Source: Variovorax guangxiensis (GTDB lineage: Bacteria; Pseudomonadota; Gammaproteobacteria; Burkholderiales; Burkholderiaceae_C). Taken from it: a stretch of 64,000 nucleotides of DNA. Of the stretch, positions 18,616-27,954 are shown piece after piece. The translations under genes were made by a program, and so were the position numbers. The number at the start of each line of letters is the position of its first letter. Position 1 is the stretch's first letter. Where the stretch lies: contig NZ_RXFT01000002.1 in assembly GCF_003952165.1 (NCBI RefSeq), forward strand, positions 124,001-188,000, given 5' to 3'. The notes beneath the pieces are model-generated. The model was not told the origin of the DNA. It made no database searches and saw only the letters and a list, made by a program, of their open reading frames with translations.

Positions 18616-19301
18616 ACCTCGGCTTCGAGCAGGTAGCCGATGCCGCGCAGCGTGCGGATGCTCGCGCCCGTGCCCTGCAGCTTCTTGCGCAGGCGCGAGA
18701 TGAAGGCCTCGAGCGCGTTGTCGCCGAGCGACTCATCGAAGCTGGACAGCTTGTCGGACAGCGCACGCTTGCTCACCGTACGGCCCGGCGGGCTCATGAG
18801 CTCCCAGAGCACCTCGAACTCGCGCGCGGGCAGGTCGAGCGGCCCGCTCGCGGTGGAGAAGCGCCGCGCCTTGCGGTCGAGCTTGAGCTGGCCCAGCAGC
18901 ACGATGTCTTCCGTGCCCTTGGCACGGCGCACCAGTGCACGAAGGCGCGCTTCGACCTCCGCCAGGTCGAAGGGCTTGCCGAGGTAGTCGTCGGCACCCG
19001 CGTCGAGGCCGGCGATGCGTTCCTCGGTGCGCCCTCGCGCCGTGAGCACGAGCACGGGCGTGCGGTCGCCGCGCGCGCGTGCCTGCCGAAGCGCGGTGAG
19101 CCCGCTCGCGAGGCCGCTGGTCGGGCTCGCGGTGGCGGGCAGGTTGAGGTCGAGCAGCACCGCATCGAAGGGCTGCACGCGCCACAGGTGATCGGCGTCT
19201 TCCACGTTGGTGGAAACGTCGACACGGTGGCCTGCATCGGCAAGGCTGCGCACCATCACATCGCGCAGAACGGTGTCGTCTTCGACAAGCAGAATTCGCA
19301 T
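18612..19301 (-). CDS. OmpR-family response regulator, TctD-like
   Basis: A 229-residue regulator: receiver domain (acidic pair in LVEDDTVL, phospho-acceptor Asp in FDAVLLDLNLPA, Lys in DDYLGKPFDLAEVEAR) and a winged-helix DNA-binding domain (LPAREFEVLWELMSPPGRTVSKRAL to RTLRGIGYLLE). It pairs with the TctE-like kinase gene that follows it. A short extra segment (SPTSGLASG) after the phospho-acceptor region is not usual. Confidence 0.93.
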   Translation of the reverse strand: MRILLVEDDTVLRDVMVRSLADAGHRVDVSTNVEDADHLWRVQPFDAVLLDLNLPATASPTSGLASGLTALRQARARGDRTPVLVLTARGRTEERIAGLDAGADDYLGKPFDLAEVEARLRALVRRAKGTEDIVLLGQLKLDRKARRFSTASGPLDLPAREFEVLWELMSPPGRTVSKRALSDKLSSFDESLGDNALEAFISRLRKKLQGTGASIRTLRGIGYLLEAEV

Positions 19302-19438
19302 GGTCTTTGAATGGTTGGGGGTAATCTGCCTTGCGAACGACGGGTCAGCGGCCGGTCAGTCGCTCCAAGCGATAAACGCAACATGAGCATACGACAGCAC
19401 GATGAATCACGGGCCACTTTCATGGCCTGCGCCACACG

Positions 19439-20299
19439 ATGAGTGCGCGCGAACCCTCCGATCTGCTGAGCCTGGTTCCCCCGGAGGTGCAGCGCACCGC
19501 CGTGGTCCTGCTGCATGGTTTATGCAGCACGCCTGACGAGTTGCTGACCGTGCAGTCCGCACTGCGCAGCCGGGGCTATCCGGTCCATCCGCTGTCGATC
19601 GAGGGTTACTCGTTCGACGCCAGCGCGCCGATGCAGCGCGCGGCGCCGTACGAACGCTGGCTCGACGCGATCCAGGCACAGGTGAAGTCGCTGCGCGAGC
19701 GGCACGACCGCGTGATGCTGGTCGGCATCTCGGCGGGCTCCTCGCTGGCACTGGGCGCGGCCATCCGCTGCGGCAGCGACGTCGATGCGCTGGTGCTCAT
19801 GTCGACCACGCTGCGCTTCGACGGCTGGGCCATTCCGCGCACGCAGTTCCTGCTGCCGCTGGCCTTCTACACGCCGCTGGGCAGGCTCTGGCAATACCGC
19901 GAGCGCCCGCCCTATGGCGTGAAGAACGAGCGCGTGCGTGCCTGGATCGAGCGCGAACTGCGCCACCGCAAGATCTCGCGTGCAGGCAGCTCGGTCATCG
20001 GCGTGGGCCACCTGCGCGAGCACGACAGGCTCATCCGCCATGTGCGCCGCAACCTGCACGGCGTGCAGTGCGGCAACGTGCTGGCGCTGCACGCCCAGCA
20101 GGACGAGGTGGCCAGCGTGGCCAACCTGGGCATCCTCGCGCGCGGCCTGCGCTGCCGCGCGTTCCGTGCCGTCGTGGTCGCCAACAGCTACCACATGATC
20201 ACCATCGACAACGATCGTCAACAGGTCGTGAGCGAAACAGTGTCATTCGTCGACGCGGTGGCGCATGGCACGATGCCCGAGCATACGCTGTACGCCTGA
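19439..20299 (+). CDS. Alpha/beta hydrolase (carboxylesterase/Est30-like) heading a lipid gene cluster
   Basis: A 286-residue serine hydrolase. VVLLHGLCSTPDELL gives the oxyanion HG motif, VGISAGSSLAL the nucleophile (GxSxG), LHAQQDEVAS the acid and NSYHMITIDNDRQ the catalytic His, as in Est30/monoacylglycerol-lipase-like esterases. It reads directly into the ACP gene (34 nt gap). In this context it could be a thioesterase or esterase that releases or loads an acyl chain; that is inference. Confidence 0.85.
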   Translation: MSAREPSDLLSLVPPEVQRTAVVLLHGLCSTPDELLTVQSALRSRGYPVHPLSIEGYSFDASAPMQRAAPYERWLDAIQAQVKSLRERHDRVMLVGISAGSSLALGAAIRCGSDVDALVLMSTTLRFDGWAIPRTQFLLPLAFYTPLGRLWQYRERPPYGVKNERVRAWIERELRHRKISRAGSSVIGVGHLREHDRLIRHVRRNLHGVQCGNVLALHAQQDEVASVANLGILARGLRCRAFRAVVVANSYHMITIDNDRQQVVSETVSFVDAVAHGTMPEHTLYA

Positions 20300-20333
20300 C
20301 AACTTCGACCACGTCCGAAAGGAAAGCATTTCC

Positions 20334-20630
20334 ATGTCTTCTTCCGATCTCTCCTCGCCCACCTTCAACAGCATCGCGGCGATCCTGCAGACCGACTTCC
20401 GCGTCGACCCCGCAGCCATCTCGCCCGCCACCGCGCTGACCGACCTCGGCCTCGACTCGCTCGCGCTGATGGAGTTCGTCTTCGCCGTCGAGGACGCTTT
20501 CCACCTGCGCATTCCCGAAGAGCGTCTCGACCCGCGCGAAGCCGGCATCACGCTGCAGCGCCTGTGCGAAGTGATCGACGCGGAGAGCGCGGGCGCTGTT
20601 GCGGCTCAGCCCGCCGAAGCAACCGCATGA
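20334..20630 (+). CDS. Acyl carrier protein (phosphopantetheine-binding)
   Basis: A 98-residue ACP. The attachment motif LGLDSLALMEFVFAVED places phosphopantetheine on Ser42. The acidic four-helix pattern is normal, with an Ala-rich tail of about 12 residues. It is not the housekeeping AcpP, which is shorter and lies in the fab operon. RBS AAGGAAAGCA before the ATG at 20334. Its stop overlaps the ketosynthase start by 4 nt. Confidence 0.92.
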   Translation: MSSSDLSSPTFNSIAAILQTDFRVDPAAISPATALTDLGLDSLALMEFVFAVEDAFHLRIPEERLDPREAGITLQRLCEVIDAESAGAVAAQPAEATA

Positions 20631-21910
20631 GCAGCGGCGCCGCTCACTCCGTGCTCGCGGCCTCCGCCGCGCGCGCCGCATCCGCACCCGTGCGTGTGAG
20701 CGGCATCGGCTTCGTCACGCCCATCGGCCGCACCGTGGAGGCCTTCGACGAGGCCCTGTTCACGGGGCGCTCTGCCGTGCGCGCGCAGACGCTGGAGATC
20801 AAGGGCATGGACCCGATGACGCTGGCTGTCGCGGCCTGCGACTTCGACTCGAACGGCGTACGCAGCACCTCCCGCCTGCCACTGGACCGCGGCACCGCCA
20901 TGGCACTGGCCGCCGCGCAGGACGCCGCCGGCGAAGCGAAGATCGACCTCGACAGCATCGACCGCGACCGTCTCGGCATCTTCTGGGGCAGCGGGCTCGC
21001 GGGCGCCGGCACCTTCGACAACACCACCAGCACGCTCTACGGCGAACAGCGCCGCATGCGCCCGACCACCGTGCTCACCGTGATGCCCAACGCCGCCGTG
21101 GCCGAGCTCGCCCTGCACTTCGGCGCGCGCGGCTCTGCCATCGCCTACGCCTGTGCCTGCGCCTCCTCGGCCGTGGCCATCGGCGAGGCGATGCGCGCCA
21201 TTCGCGGCGGCTGGATCGACGTCGCCATCGTCGGCGGCCACGACGCCATGCTCACGCCCGGCGTGATGGCCAGCTGGCACGCCATGCGCGTGATGGCGCC
21301 GCCGCCGGCGGATGCGCCTTCGACCGCCTGCCGCCCCTTCTCGGGCGACCGCGCGGGCTTCGCCATCGGCGAAGGCGCGGCCGCGCTGGTGCTCGAATCC
21401 GAGGCGCATGCCGCTGCGCGCGGCGCCGAAGCCGCGCCCTTCGTGCTCGCGGGCTACGCCACCAACTGCGATGGCACGCACATCACCAACCCCGACACCG
21501 CGGGCCAGGTGCGCGTGATGCGCGCCGCGCTGCGCGACGCGGGCATCGAGCCTTCCGAGATCGGCCACATCAACGCGCACGGTACGGCCACCTCGGCCGG
21601 CGATGCAGCCGAGGCCGCATCGATCCGCGAAGTGTTCGGCAACACCGTGCCGGTGAGCGCGACCAAGGCCATCCACGGCCACGTACTCGGCGGCGGCGGT
21701 GCGATCGAGCTCGTCGCGACGCTGCGCGCGCTGGCACGCGAAGCACTGCCGCCCATCGCCAATCTGCAGACGCCCGACGCCGCCTTCGATCTCGACTTCG
21801 TGCAAGGCGAGACTCGCGAGGCCAAGGGCATGCGTTACGCACTGTCCAATTCCTTCGCTTTTGGCGGCACCAACGCCGTCATCGTGGCTGGCCGCGCGTC
21901 CGATCGCTGA
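20627..21910 (+). CDS. Beta-ketoacyl-ACP synthase, FabF-like
   Basis: A 427-residue condensing enzyme. The Cys-His-His triad is seen as Cys178 in YACACASSAVAIG, the His in NAHGTATSAGD and the His in KAIHGHVLGGGGAIE. Gly-rich SNSFAFGGTNAV closes the fold. An N-terminal extension of about 20 residues (Ala/Ser-rich) precedes the usual start RVSGIGFVTPIGR. The sequence is diverged from housekeeping FabF and is coupled by ATGA to the private ACP gene, as in specialised lipid or polyketide-like clusters. Confidence 0.9.
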   Translation: MSSGAAHSVLAASAARAASAPVRVSGIGFVTPIGRTVEAFDEALFTGRSAVRAQTLEIKGMDPMTLAVAACDFDSNGVRSTSRLPLDRGTAMALAAAQDAAGEAKIDLDSIDRDRLGIFWGSGLAGAGTFDNTTSTLYGEQRRMRPTTVLTVMPNAAVAELALHFGARGSAIAYACACASSAVAIGEAMRAIRGGWIDVAIVGGHDAMLTPGVMASWHAMRVMAPPPADAPSTACRPFSGDRAGFAIGEGAAALVLESEAHAAARGAEAAPFVLAGYATNCDGTHITNPDTAGQVRVMRAALRDAGIEPSEIGHINAHGTATSAGDAAEAASIREVFGNTVPVSATKAIHGHVLGGGGAIELVATLRALAREALPPIANLQTPDAAFDLDFVQGETREAKGMRYALSNSFAFGGTNAVIVAGRASDR

Positions 21911-21943
21911 AGATTCACTGAACGCTTCCTGAAAAATCGCGCG

Positions 21944-23074
21944 GTGCACCGGCTGGTTGTTTTCGTCGTGCCGGTGTTCGCGCTGCTCATGGCGTGCGAG
22001 TTCGCATGGGGCTGGCTGAAGCGGCGCAACACCTACCGCTTCGGCGACACCATCGGCAGCCTGAGCCAGGGGCTGCTGAGCCAGGCGCTCTCGGTGTGCA
22101 CGCAGCTCTTCCAGATCGGCCTCTACGCACTGGTCTATCCGCTGGTCGCCATCTGGACACGCGCCGCCTTCTGGTACAGCGCCATGGGCTGGATCGCTGC
22201 GGTGCTGCTGTTCGACTTCTTCGACTACTGGCTGCATCGCGCGGGGCACGAGTCGGCCGTCTTCTGGGCCGCGCACTCCGTGCACCACCAGAGCCAGCAC
22301 TTCAACTTCTCCACCGCGCTGCGGCAGGAAAGCACGGTGGCATTCCTCGGCTGGGCCTTCTACCTGCCGATGGCGGTGATCGGCGTGCCGCCGGAGCAGT
22401 TCGGGCTCGCGGGGCTGATCGTGCTGGTCTACCAGTTCTGGATCCACACCGAGCACATCGGCAAGCTGGGCTGGTTCGACCGCGTGTTCTCCTCACCTTC
22501 GAACCACCGCGTGCATCACGCGGTGAACGACCAGTACATCGACCGCAACTACGGCGGCATGCTCGTGGTGTGGGACCGCATGTTCGGCACGTTCGCCGAA
22601 GAGACCGAACGCTGCGTCTACGGCACGCGCAAGGCGCTCGCGAGCTTCGACCCGATGCGCGCCATTCTCGGGCCCTACATGCCGCTGCTGCGCGATGCCT
22701 GGCACGCGAAGCGCTGGCGAGACAAGGTCGCCGTGTGGTTCAAGCCGCCGGGCTGGCGGCCGGCCGACGTGGCGGCGCGCTTTCCGGAACCCGCGTTCTC
22801 GCTGGAAGAAGCCATGCACATCCACGCCCCCGTGCTCACGCGTCCACAGGTCGCGTCGGCCGCCCTCCACTTCGCATGCTGGGTCGGCGTGACGCTGGCC
22901 TTTCTCTGGCGCGCGGACGATCTCGCCTTCCACACCGGGCTGACGCTTCTTGCACTCTCGGTCGGCGGCTTCTGGTCCATCGGCGCAGTGCTCGATTCGC
23001 GGCTGCGGCTGCGATGGGCGTGGTGCGCGCAGGCGGCGCTTCTGGCCATCTCGGCGGTACTGCTCTTCGGCTGA
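21944..23074 (+). CDS. Fatty-acid hydroxylase/sterol desaturase superfamily membrane protein
   Basis: A 376-residue integral membrane di-iron enzyme. Histidine boxes: WLHRAGHES, HSVHHQSQHFNF, HTEHIG and SSNHRVHHAVNDQYIDRNYGG, the normal eight-plus His pattern. Hydrophobic segments flank these and a pair of helices follows at about residues 300-375. The start is a GTG at 21944 with no clear ribosome binding site; an ATG at residue 16 (21989) is possible. It lies 33 nt after the ketosynthase gene, so it likely hydroxylates or desaturates the acyl product of that cluster. Confidence 0.88.
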   Translation: MHRLVVFVVPVFALLMACEFAWGWLKRRNTYRFGDTIGSLSQGLLSQALSVCTQLFQIGLYALVYPLVAIWTRAAFWYSAMGWIAAVLLFDFFDYWLHRAGHESAVFWAAHSVHHQSQHFNFSTALRQESTVAFLGWAFYLPMAVIGVPPEQFGLAGLIVLVYQFWIHTEHIGKLGWFDRVFSSPSNHRVHHAVNDQYIDRNYGGMLVVWDRMFGTFAEETERCVYGTRKALASFDPMRAILGPYMPLLRDAWHAKRWRDKVAVWFKPPGWRPADVAARFPEPAFSLEEAMHIHAPVLTRPQVASAALHFACWVGVTLAFLWRADDLAFHTGLTLLALSVGGFWSIGAVLDSRLRLRWAWCAQAALLAISAVLLFG

Positions 23075-23132
23075 CCGCCACGCATGCGCCGCCCGCTATG
23101 CTCGGCGCCTTCACCGTTGCGGGGCACCCATC

Positions 23133-23615
23133 ATGCGCAGGCTGGCCACTTCCGAAGACATCGACACCGTCTTCGCCCTCTACATGCACGAGAAGGTCGT
23201 GCCCTACCTGGGCTACGACCCGATGCCGCTGGAAGACTTCAGGCCGATCTACCGGCAGCTGCTCGATGGTGGCGACTTCTTCGTCTACGAACGCGACGGC
23301 CGCATCGCCGGCTTCTACCGGGCCTCGCGCTACCCGGGCCGTGTGCGGCATGTGGCCAGCCTCGGCACGCTGGCTGTAAACCCCGCACTGCATGGCCAGG
23401 GCATCGCGCTGGCGATGGTCACGGATGCAATCGAGCGGCTGAAAGCGGACGGCGTCAGGCGCATCGAGCTCATCGTGGAAAGCGACAACGCACCGGCGCT
23501 GCGCTTCTACGAAAAGCTCGGCTTCGAACGCGAAGGCACGCTGCGCAAGTTCTACAAGCGCGCCACGGATGCACAGGCCATCGACGACCACATCATGGCG
23601 CTGCTGCTCGACTGA
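23133..23615 (+). CDS. GNAT-family N-acetyltransferase
   Basis: A 160-residue acetyltransferase with the acetyl-CoA motif LGTLAVNPALHGQGIALAMV and the C-terminal ESDNAPALRFYEKLGFEREG. The ATG at 23133 begins at MRRLATSEDID, the normal N-terminus of this family. Substrate unknown. Convergent with copA. Confidence 0.88.
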   Translation: MRRLATSEDIDTVFALYMHEKVVPYLGYDPMPLEDFRPIYRQLLDGGDFFVYERDGRIAGFYRASRYPGRVRHVASLGTLAVNPALHGQGIALAMVTDAIERLKADGVRRIELIVESDNAPALRFYEKLGFEREGTLRKFYKRATDAQAIDDHIMALLLD

Positions 23616-23633
23616 GCGGCAGGCGCAACAGGC

Positions 23634-25877
23634 TCAGGGCTTCCAGCGCCGCAGCAGCAGCGCATTCGCCATCACGCTCACGCTCGACAGCGCCATCGCC
23701 GCGCCGGCCACCACCGGGCTCAGCAGGCCGAAGGCGGCGAGCGGAATGCCGGCGACGTTGTAGGCGAAGGCCCAGAACAGGTTCTGCCTGATCTTCGCCA
23801 CCGTGCGGCCCGAAAGCTCGAAGGCCTGCGCGACCAGCGCGAGATCGCCACGCATGAGCGTGATGCCGGCTGCTTCCATCGCCACGTCGGTGCCGCCGCC
23901 CGAAGGCGCCATCGCGATGCCGACATCGGCCGCTGCCAGTGCGGGTGCATCGTTGGCGCCATCGCCGACCATCGCGACGACATGTCCGTTGCTCCTGAGC
24001 GCGGCGACCTGCGCGGCCTTGTCTGCAGGCAGCACATCGGCGCGCACATCCTCGGCCGCGATGCCCAGCCGTGCAGCCATGGCCTGCGCCGCGCGCAGGT
24101 TGTCGCCCGAGATCATCACCACCCGCAGGCCGCGCGCCCGCAACGTGCGGATGGCTTCGGCGGCCTGTGGCTTGGGCTCGTCGGCGAAGGCGAGCAGGGC
24201 CTGCACCTGCGCGGCACCGGCTTCGTCGAAGCGCAGCAGCGCGGAAACCGTCGCGCCTTGCGATTGCAGGCGCTCCACTTCTTCGGCATTTGGCATCGCA
24301 TCGAGCTCAAGGCACCAGCGCAGGCTGGCGATGGCCCATTGGACGCCCTCGACTTCGCCGCGCACGCCACGGCCCGGCGAAGCCTGCATCGCACCCAGCG
24401 CTGGCACCTGCAGGTTGCGCTGCGCGGCGGCCGACAGCACGGCCTTGGCCAGCGGATGCTCGCTGCCGCCTTGCAGGCTGGCGGCGGTGGCCAGCAACTG
24501 GTCTTGCGAGGCCGAGGCGCCGGCCACGGGCATCAGCGCGGTGAGCACCGGACGGCCGATGGTCAGCGTGCCGGTCTTGTCGAAGGCGACTGTATCGACG
24601 CGGTGGGCGATCTCCAGGGCACGCGCATCCTTGATCAGAACGCCATGCCGAGCCGCCACGCCGGTGCCCGCCATCACAGCCACGGGCGTTGCAAGGCCCA
24701 GCGCACATGGACAGGCGATGACGAGCACCGCCACCGCATGGATCAGCGCGGTCTCGATGCCGGCACCCGCCAGCATCCAGCCCGCGAAGGTGGCCAGCGC
24801 GATCAGCAGCACCACCGGCACGAACACGGCGGCGACCTTGTCCACCAGCCGCTGGATGGGTGCCTTCGCAGCCTGCGCGTCCTCGACCAGGCGGATGATG
24901 CGCGCCAGCACGCTCTCGGCGCCGACCGCGCTCACCTCGACGACCATGCGGCCGTCGCCGTTCACCGCGCCACCGGTCAGCGCATCGCCCGGGCCCTTGG
25001 CCACTGGCAGCGGCTCACCGGTGAGCATCGATTCGTCGACCTCGGAATGTCCTTCAACCACCTTCGCGTCGGCCGGTACGCGCTCGCCGGGACGCACCGC
25101 GAGACGGTCGCCCACCATCACCTCGGCCAGCGGCACGTCGCTTTCCTTGCCGCGCACATCGAGCAGGTGCGCCACCTCGGGCCGCAGCTGCTGCAGCGCA
25201 CGGATCGCGGACGTGGCCTGGCGCTTGGCGCGCGCCTCCAGCCACTTGCCGAGCAGAACCAGCGTGATCACCACCGCCGAAGCCTCGAAGTACAGGTGCG
25301 GCACCATGCCGTGGCCCGCATGCTCGCCGGTGGTCGCACGCCACCAGAGCCATAGCGAAAGCCCGAAGGCCGCGCTGGTGCCAAGTGCGACCAGCAGATC
25401 CATGTTGCCGGTGCGCGCCTTCACCGCATGCCAGCCCGCGCGATAGAAGCGCGCGCCCAGCCAGAACTGCACCGGCGTCGCGAGCAGCAGTTGCACCCAC
25501 GGCGGCAGCATCCAGTCGAGCCCGATGAGGTCGCCCAGCATCGGCGCCATCAGCGGAATCGACAGCGCAAGGCCGATGGCGACCGGGGCGAAGCCGGCCC
25601 AGGGCGACAGCGTTGCTTCGTCCGCGGCCTCGCTCGCCGCCCGAGGCTCGTAACCGGCGGCGCGCACGGCGCGGCGCAGCCGGACATCCATGTCATCGTC
25701 GCCGGACGTCACCACGCGGGCCGATTCGGTCGCGAGATTCACGCTCACGTCCTGCACGCCGGGCACGCTCTTCAAGGCACGCTCGACGCGCATGACGCAG
25801 GAGGCGCAGGTCATCCCGCCGACTGACAGGTCGAGCGTGGCGGTACCGGGGGTTTGCTGGAGCTGAAGTTTTTCCAT
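23634..25877 (-). CDS. copA: Copper-exporting P1B-type ATPase CopA
   Basis: A 747-residue inner-membrane pump that exports Cu(I). One N-terminal HMA domain with GGMTCASC (residues about 20-27), the membrane CPC in [16 protein letters not shown], the phosphorylation site [11 protein letters not shown], and the hinge [16 protein letters not shown]. The usual MYYNVxxIP-type end is seen as [16 protein letters not shown], then the conserved [16 protein letters not shown]. The start at 25877 lies only 7 nt from the predicted -10 element, so the mRNA may be leaderless. Divergent from copZ-cueR. Confidence 0.95.
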   Translation of the reverse strand: MEKLQLQQTPGTATLDLSVGGMTCASCVMRVERALKSVPGVQDVSVNLATESARVVTSGDDDMDVRLRRAVRAAGYEPRAASEAADEATLSPWAGFAPVAIGLALSIPLMAPMLGDLIGLDWMLPPWVQLLLATPVQFWLGARFYRAGWHAVKARTGNMDLLVALGTSAAFGLSLWLWWRATTGEHAGHGMVPHLYFEASAVVITLVLLGKWLEARAKRQATSAIRALQQLRPEVAHLLDVRGKESDVPLAEVMVGDRLAVRPGERVPADAKVVEGHSEVDESMLTGEPLPVAKGPGDALTGGAVNGDGRMVVEVSAVGAESVLARIIRLVEDAQAAKAPIQRLVDKVAAVFVPVVLLIALATFAGWMLAGAGIETALIHAVAVLVIACPCALGLATPVAVMAGTGVAARHGVLIKDARALEIAHRVDTVAFDKTGTLTIGRPVLTALMPVAGASASQDQLLATAASLQGGSEHPLAKAVLSAAAQRNLQVPALGAMQASPGRGVRGEVEGVQWAIASLRWCLELDAMPNAEEVERLQSQGATVSALLRFDEAGAAQVQALLAFADEPKPQAAEAIRTLRARGLRVVMISGDNLRAAQAMAARLGIAAEDVRADVLPADKAAQVAALRSNGHVVAMVGDGANDAPALAAADVGIAMAPSGGGTDVAMEAAGITLMRGDLALVAQAFELSGRTVAKIRQNLFWAFAYNVAGIPLAAFGLLSPVVAGAAMALSSVSVMANALLLRRWKP

Positions 25878-25883
25878 GTGCCG

Positions 25884-25914
25884 AGGCTAAAGCCTCACAC
25901 CATGTCAAGGTCAA
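25884..25914 (-). promoter_or_regulatory. MerR-type (CueR) promoter of copA
   Basis: Reading on the minus strand: -35 TTGACC (25914-25909), a 19-bp spacer TTGACATGGTGTGAGGCTT and -10 TAGCCT (25889-25884). The overlong 19-bp spacer containing a dyad is typical for MerR/CueR-controlled promoters. The same spacer pattern recurs upstream of copZ. Confidence 0.75.
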
Positions 25915-25939
25915 GCGGAAAAATTCAGAGCCCCTGCGC

Positions 25940-25970
25940 TGGACATTGACATCGTGAGAGGGTTCAAACT
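25940..25970 (+). promoter_or_regulatory. MerR-type (CueR) promoter of copZ-cueR
   Basis: -35 TGGACA (25940-25945), 19-bp spacer TTGACATCGTGAGAGGGTT and -10 CAAACT (25965-25970). The spacer matches the copA operator at 15 of 19 positions, suggesting one regulator (CueR, encoded at 26225) controls both promoters. Confidence 0.7.
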
Positions 25971-26033
25971 GCGGGTTTCCCGGTCGTCAGGCCGGCCACT
26001 TCTCTTTACCAGCTACTTTCAAGGAGCAACACG

Positions 26034-26228
26034 ATGAGCCAGAAATTCCAGGTCACGGGCATGAGCTGCGGCCACTGCGCGAACGCAGTGCAGAACGCGG
26101 TGCAAACGGTGGATCCCGAAGCGCAGGTCACGGTCGATCTGGAAACGGGCCATGTCGACGTGCTGAGCGAGCAGCCGCGCAAGGACATCGTGGCCGCGAT
26201 CGAGAACGCGGGGTACGCGGTTCAATGA
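26034..26228 (+). CDS. copZ: Copper chaperone CopZ
   Basis: A 64-residue single HMA domain that carries Cu(I) to CopA. The metal site is GMSCGHCANAV (Cys12 and Cys15), with a His between them. AAGGAGCAACACG before the ATG is a strong ribosome binding site. Its stop overlaps the cueR start by 4 nt. Confidence 0.94.
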   Translation: MSQKFQVTGMSCGHCANAVQNAVQTVDPEAQVTVDLETGHVDVLSEQPRKDIVAAIENAGYAVQ

Positions 26229-26623
26229 CGATGCAGGTTTCCATCGGCGAAGCCGCGCAGCGCTCGGGCGTGTCGGCCCGCATGGTCCGCCACTACGAGA
26301 GCCTGGGCCTGCTGCCGGCGGTGGCGCGCACCGAAAGCGGCTATCGCCAGTACGGCGAGGCCGACATCCACACGCTGCGCTTCATCAAGCGCTCGCGCGA
26401 CCTCGGCTTCTCGATGGAGGAAATCGCCGAATTGGTCGGGCTGTGGAACAACCGGCGCCGCGCCAGCTCGAGCGTGAAGCGCATCGCCGAGAAGCACCTT
26501 GGCGAACTGGAGCAGCGCATCGCCGACATGCAGTCCATGCGCAGCACGCTGGCGCACCTGGTGCACTGCTGCCACGGGGACGCGCGCCCCGAATGCCCGA
26601 TCCTCGACGACCTGGCGAACTAG
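26225..26623 (+). CDS. cueR: Cu(I)-responsive MerR-family regulator CueR
   Basis: A 132-residue MerR regulator. The N-terminal winged helix has SIGEAAQRSGVSARMVRHYESLGLLP, followed by GYRQYGEADIHTLRFIKRSRDLGFS. The metal-binding loop near the C-terminus contains CCHGDARPECPILDDL, matching the two Cys spaced by seven to eight residues that bind Cu(I) in CueR. Predicted to act on the two 19-bp-spacer promoters between copA and copZ. Confidence 0.93.
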   Translation: MTMQVSIGEAAQRSGVSARMVRHYESLGLLPAVARTESGYRQYGEADIHTLRFIKRSRDLGFSMEEIAELVGLWNNRRRASSSVKRIAEKHLGELEQRIADMQSMRSTLAHLVHCCHGDARPECPILDDLAN

Positions 26624-26663
26624 GTACTCCCCCAGGCTTCGCGCACTTCGTGTCGCTTCGCCT

Positions 26664-26717
26664 ACCCCCTCGCCGGGGGCAACACCGGTGGCCCGGCAAA
26701 GCCGGTTCCACGGTGTT
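26664..26717. terminator. Nested hairpins between convergent cueR and the TerB-like gene
   Basis: A CCCCC/GGGGG hairpin is followed by a nested structure in which AACACCGGTGG pairs with CCACGGTGTT around an inner CCGGC-AAA-GCCGG stem. There is no long T run. A two-way transcription barrier is likely. The text resembles a GC-rich hairpin element seen repeatedly in Variovorax-type genomes, but only one copy was noticed here. Confidence 0.5.
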
Positions 26718-26732
26718 CCTGGAATTGCTCGT

Positions 26733-27674
26733 TCAAGCGCCGCGGACCAGCGAGAGCACCTTGCCCGCATCCAGCGTGCGGGCCTTTTCCTGGATCGCCG
26801 GCAGGTACTGCGTCTGCAGGCTCTGCCCTTCCTTCACCACGCCCGAGAACGCGTCCTTCAGCATCTGCGCCGAGAGCGTGCGGCCGCCAGCGTAATAGCG
26901 TTTTGCCACGTGCCCCAGCGCGTAGGTCGACGCGAAGCTCATCCCCGAGCTCACCGCCTGGTTGCCGAGGCCGCGCAGCAGGCCGCCGCCGACCTTGCCA
27001 AGCAAGCCGCCGAGCAGCTTGCGCCCGGCCTGCTCCAGGTACTGCGAGGTAAGGCCAACGCCGACGGTCGCGAGGAAATCCTTGATGTGTCCGCTGTCCA
27101 GCTGGTAGCCGTAGGCCTGGCCGATGCGGTAGACCAGCTTCATCTGCAGCGGAATGATCGCCATGGTCGATAGCGTCTCGGGCAGCAGCTCGAGCGCGCC
27201 GTTGAGGATGGAGGCGTTGAGGATCGACTTGTCCAGCTCCGCCGTGTCGGGACTCTTCGGCGCTGCAGGCACCGATGCGGCCGCCGCGGTGGCGGCCACC
27301 GGCACCGCGGCGATTTCTTCCGCCTGCTGCGAGAACGCGGCCGCCGAGGCGTCCAGGCCCAGCGAGGTGCGCACGTCCGCCAGGAACATCCGCTCCGCCT
27401 CCGACTGCGTGCCGTCCGCGTCGCAGACGCACACCGCCATTTCGTAGGCGAGCTGCCTCGCTTCCGGACTCTTGAGCTCGCCCGCCACAGACGCCAGCGA
27501 CACCCGCTTCATCAGCACGTCCTGGTAGAGCGTCGGCAGGTTGAGCCCGTCGGCCTGCGACAGGCCTTCCGCGATGCGCTTGATCTCGGCGCGCTCGCGC
27601 TCGTGCTTCTCGCCGTCCACGAAGGCGGCCAGCAGGCTCAGGGTAACGATCGACTTTGTTTCAGAAGGTGTCAT
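26733..27674 (-). CDS. TerB-like domain plus DUF697 (YcjF-like) membrane-associated protein
   Basis: A 313-residue two-domain protein. The N-terminal 130 residues look like a TerB/tellurite-resistance acidic helical domain (SIVTLSLLAAFVDGEKHERERAEI and VCDADGTQSEAERMFLADV, with the acidic metal-binding repeats). After an Ala/Pro linker, residues about 170-300 match DUF697 (NGALELLPETLSTMAIIPLQMKLVYRIGQAYG and a Gly-rich LLGGLLGKVGGGLLRGLG segment). The start at 27674 (MTPSETKS) is chosen because the upstream frame runs into the AT-rich region. Function unknown. Confidence 0.85.
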   Translation of the reverse strand: MTPSETKSIVTLSLLAAFVDGEKHERERAEIKRIAEGLSQADGLNLPTLYQDVLMKRVSLASVAGELKSPEARQLAYEMAVCVCDADGTQSEAERMFLADVRTSLGLDASAAAFSQQAEEIAAVPVAATAAAASVPAAPKSPDTAELDKSILNASILNGALELLPETLSTMAIIPLQMKLVYRIGQAYGYQLDSGHIKDFLATVGVGLTSQYLEQAGRKLLGGLLGKVGGGLLRGLGNQAVSSGMSFASTYALGHVAKRYYAGGRTLSAQMLKDAFSGVVKEGQSLQTQYLPAIQEKARTLDAGKVLSLVRGA

Positions 27675-27768
27675 GTTCGATATTTCCGCAATTTCAATGA
27701 TCCGGTGGGGTCGTGGCTGCGGTCCGGAGGTTCCGTCGGACGTTCTCCCCACAAACCTTGGGCAACTC

Positions 27769-27777
27769 TGTGGATAA
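27769..27777 (-). promoter_or_regulatory. DnaA box R (exact consensus)
   Basis: TGTGGATAA, the exact complement of TTATCCACA. Confidence 0.8.
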
Positions 27778-27945
27778 CGTCGGCACTTCTGTGTAGGGGT
27801 CTTGCAAGTTATTGATTTCAAATGGAAATCTACGGTTTGCACAAATTTTCAGCAATGAATTTCTCCGGGCGAAAACCGTCTTTCGCAGATTTCTGAAGTG
27901 CCGTCAAAGGACAAGTCTGGGGACATTTCTTGAACAAGGCATGGT

Positions 27946-27954
27946 TTATCCACA
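27946..27954 (+). promoter_or_regulatory. DnaA box (exact consensus)
   Basis: TTATCCACA, an exact match, 177 bp from the previous box and in the opposite orientation. Confidence 0.8.

Noticed and set aside
17188..19301. Two-component system as a TctDE tricarboxylate regulator
   Set aside because: Domains fit TctE/TctD, but no tctCBA transporter genes are adjacent, so the specific role was not assigned.
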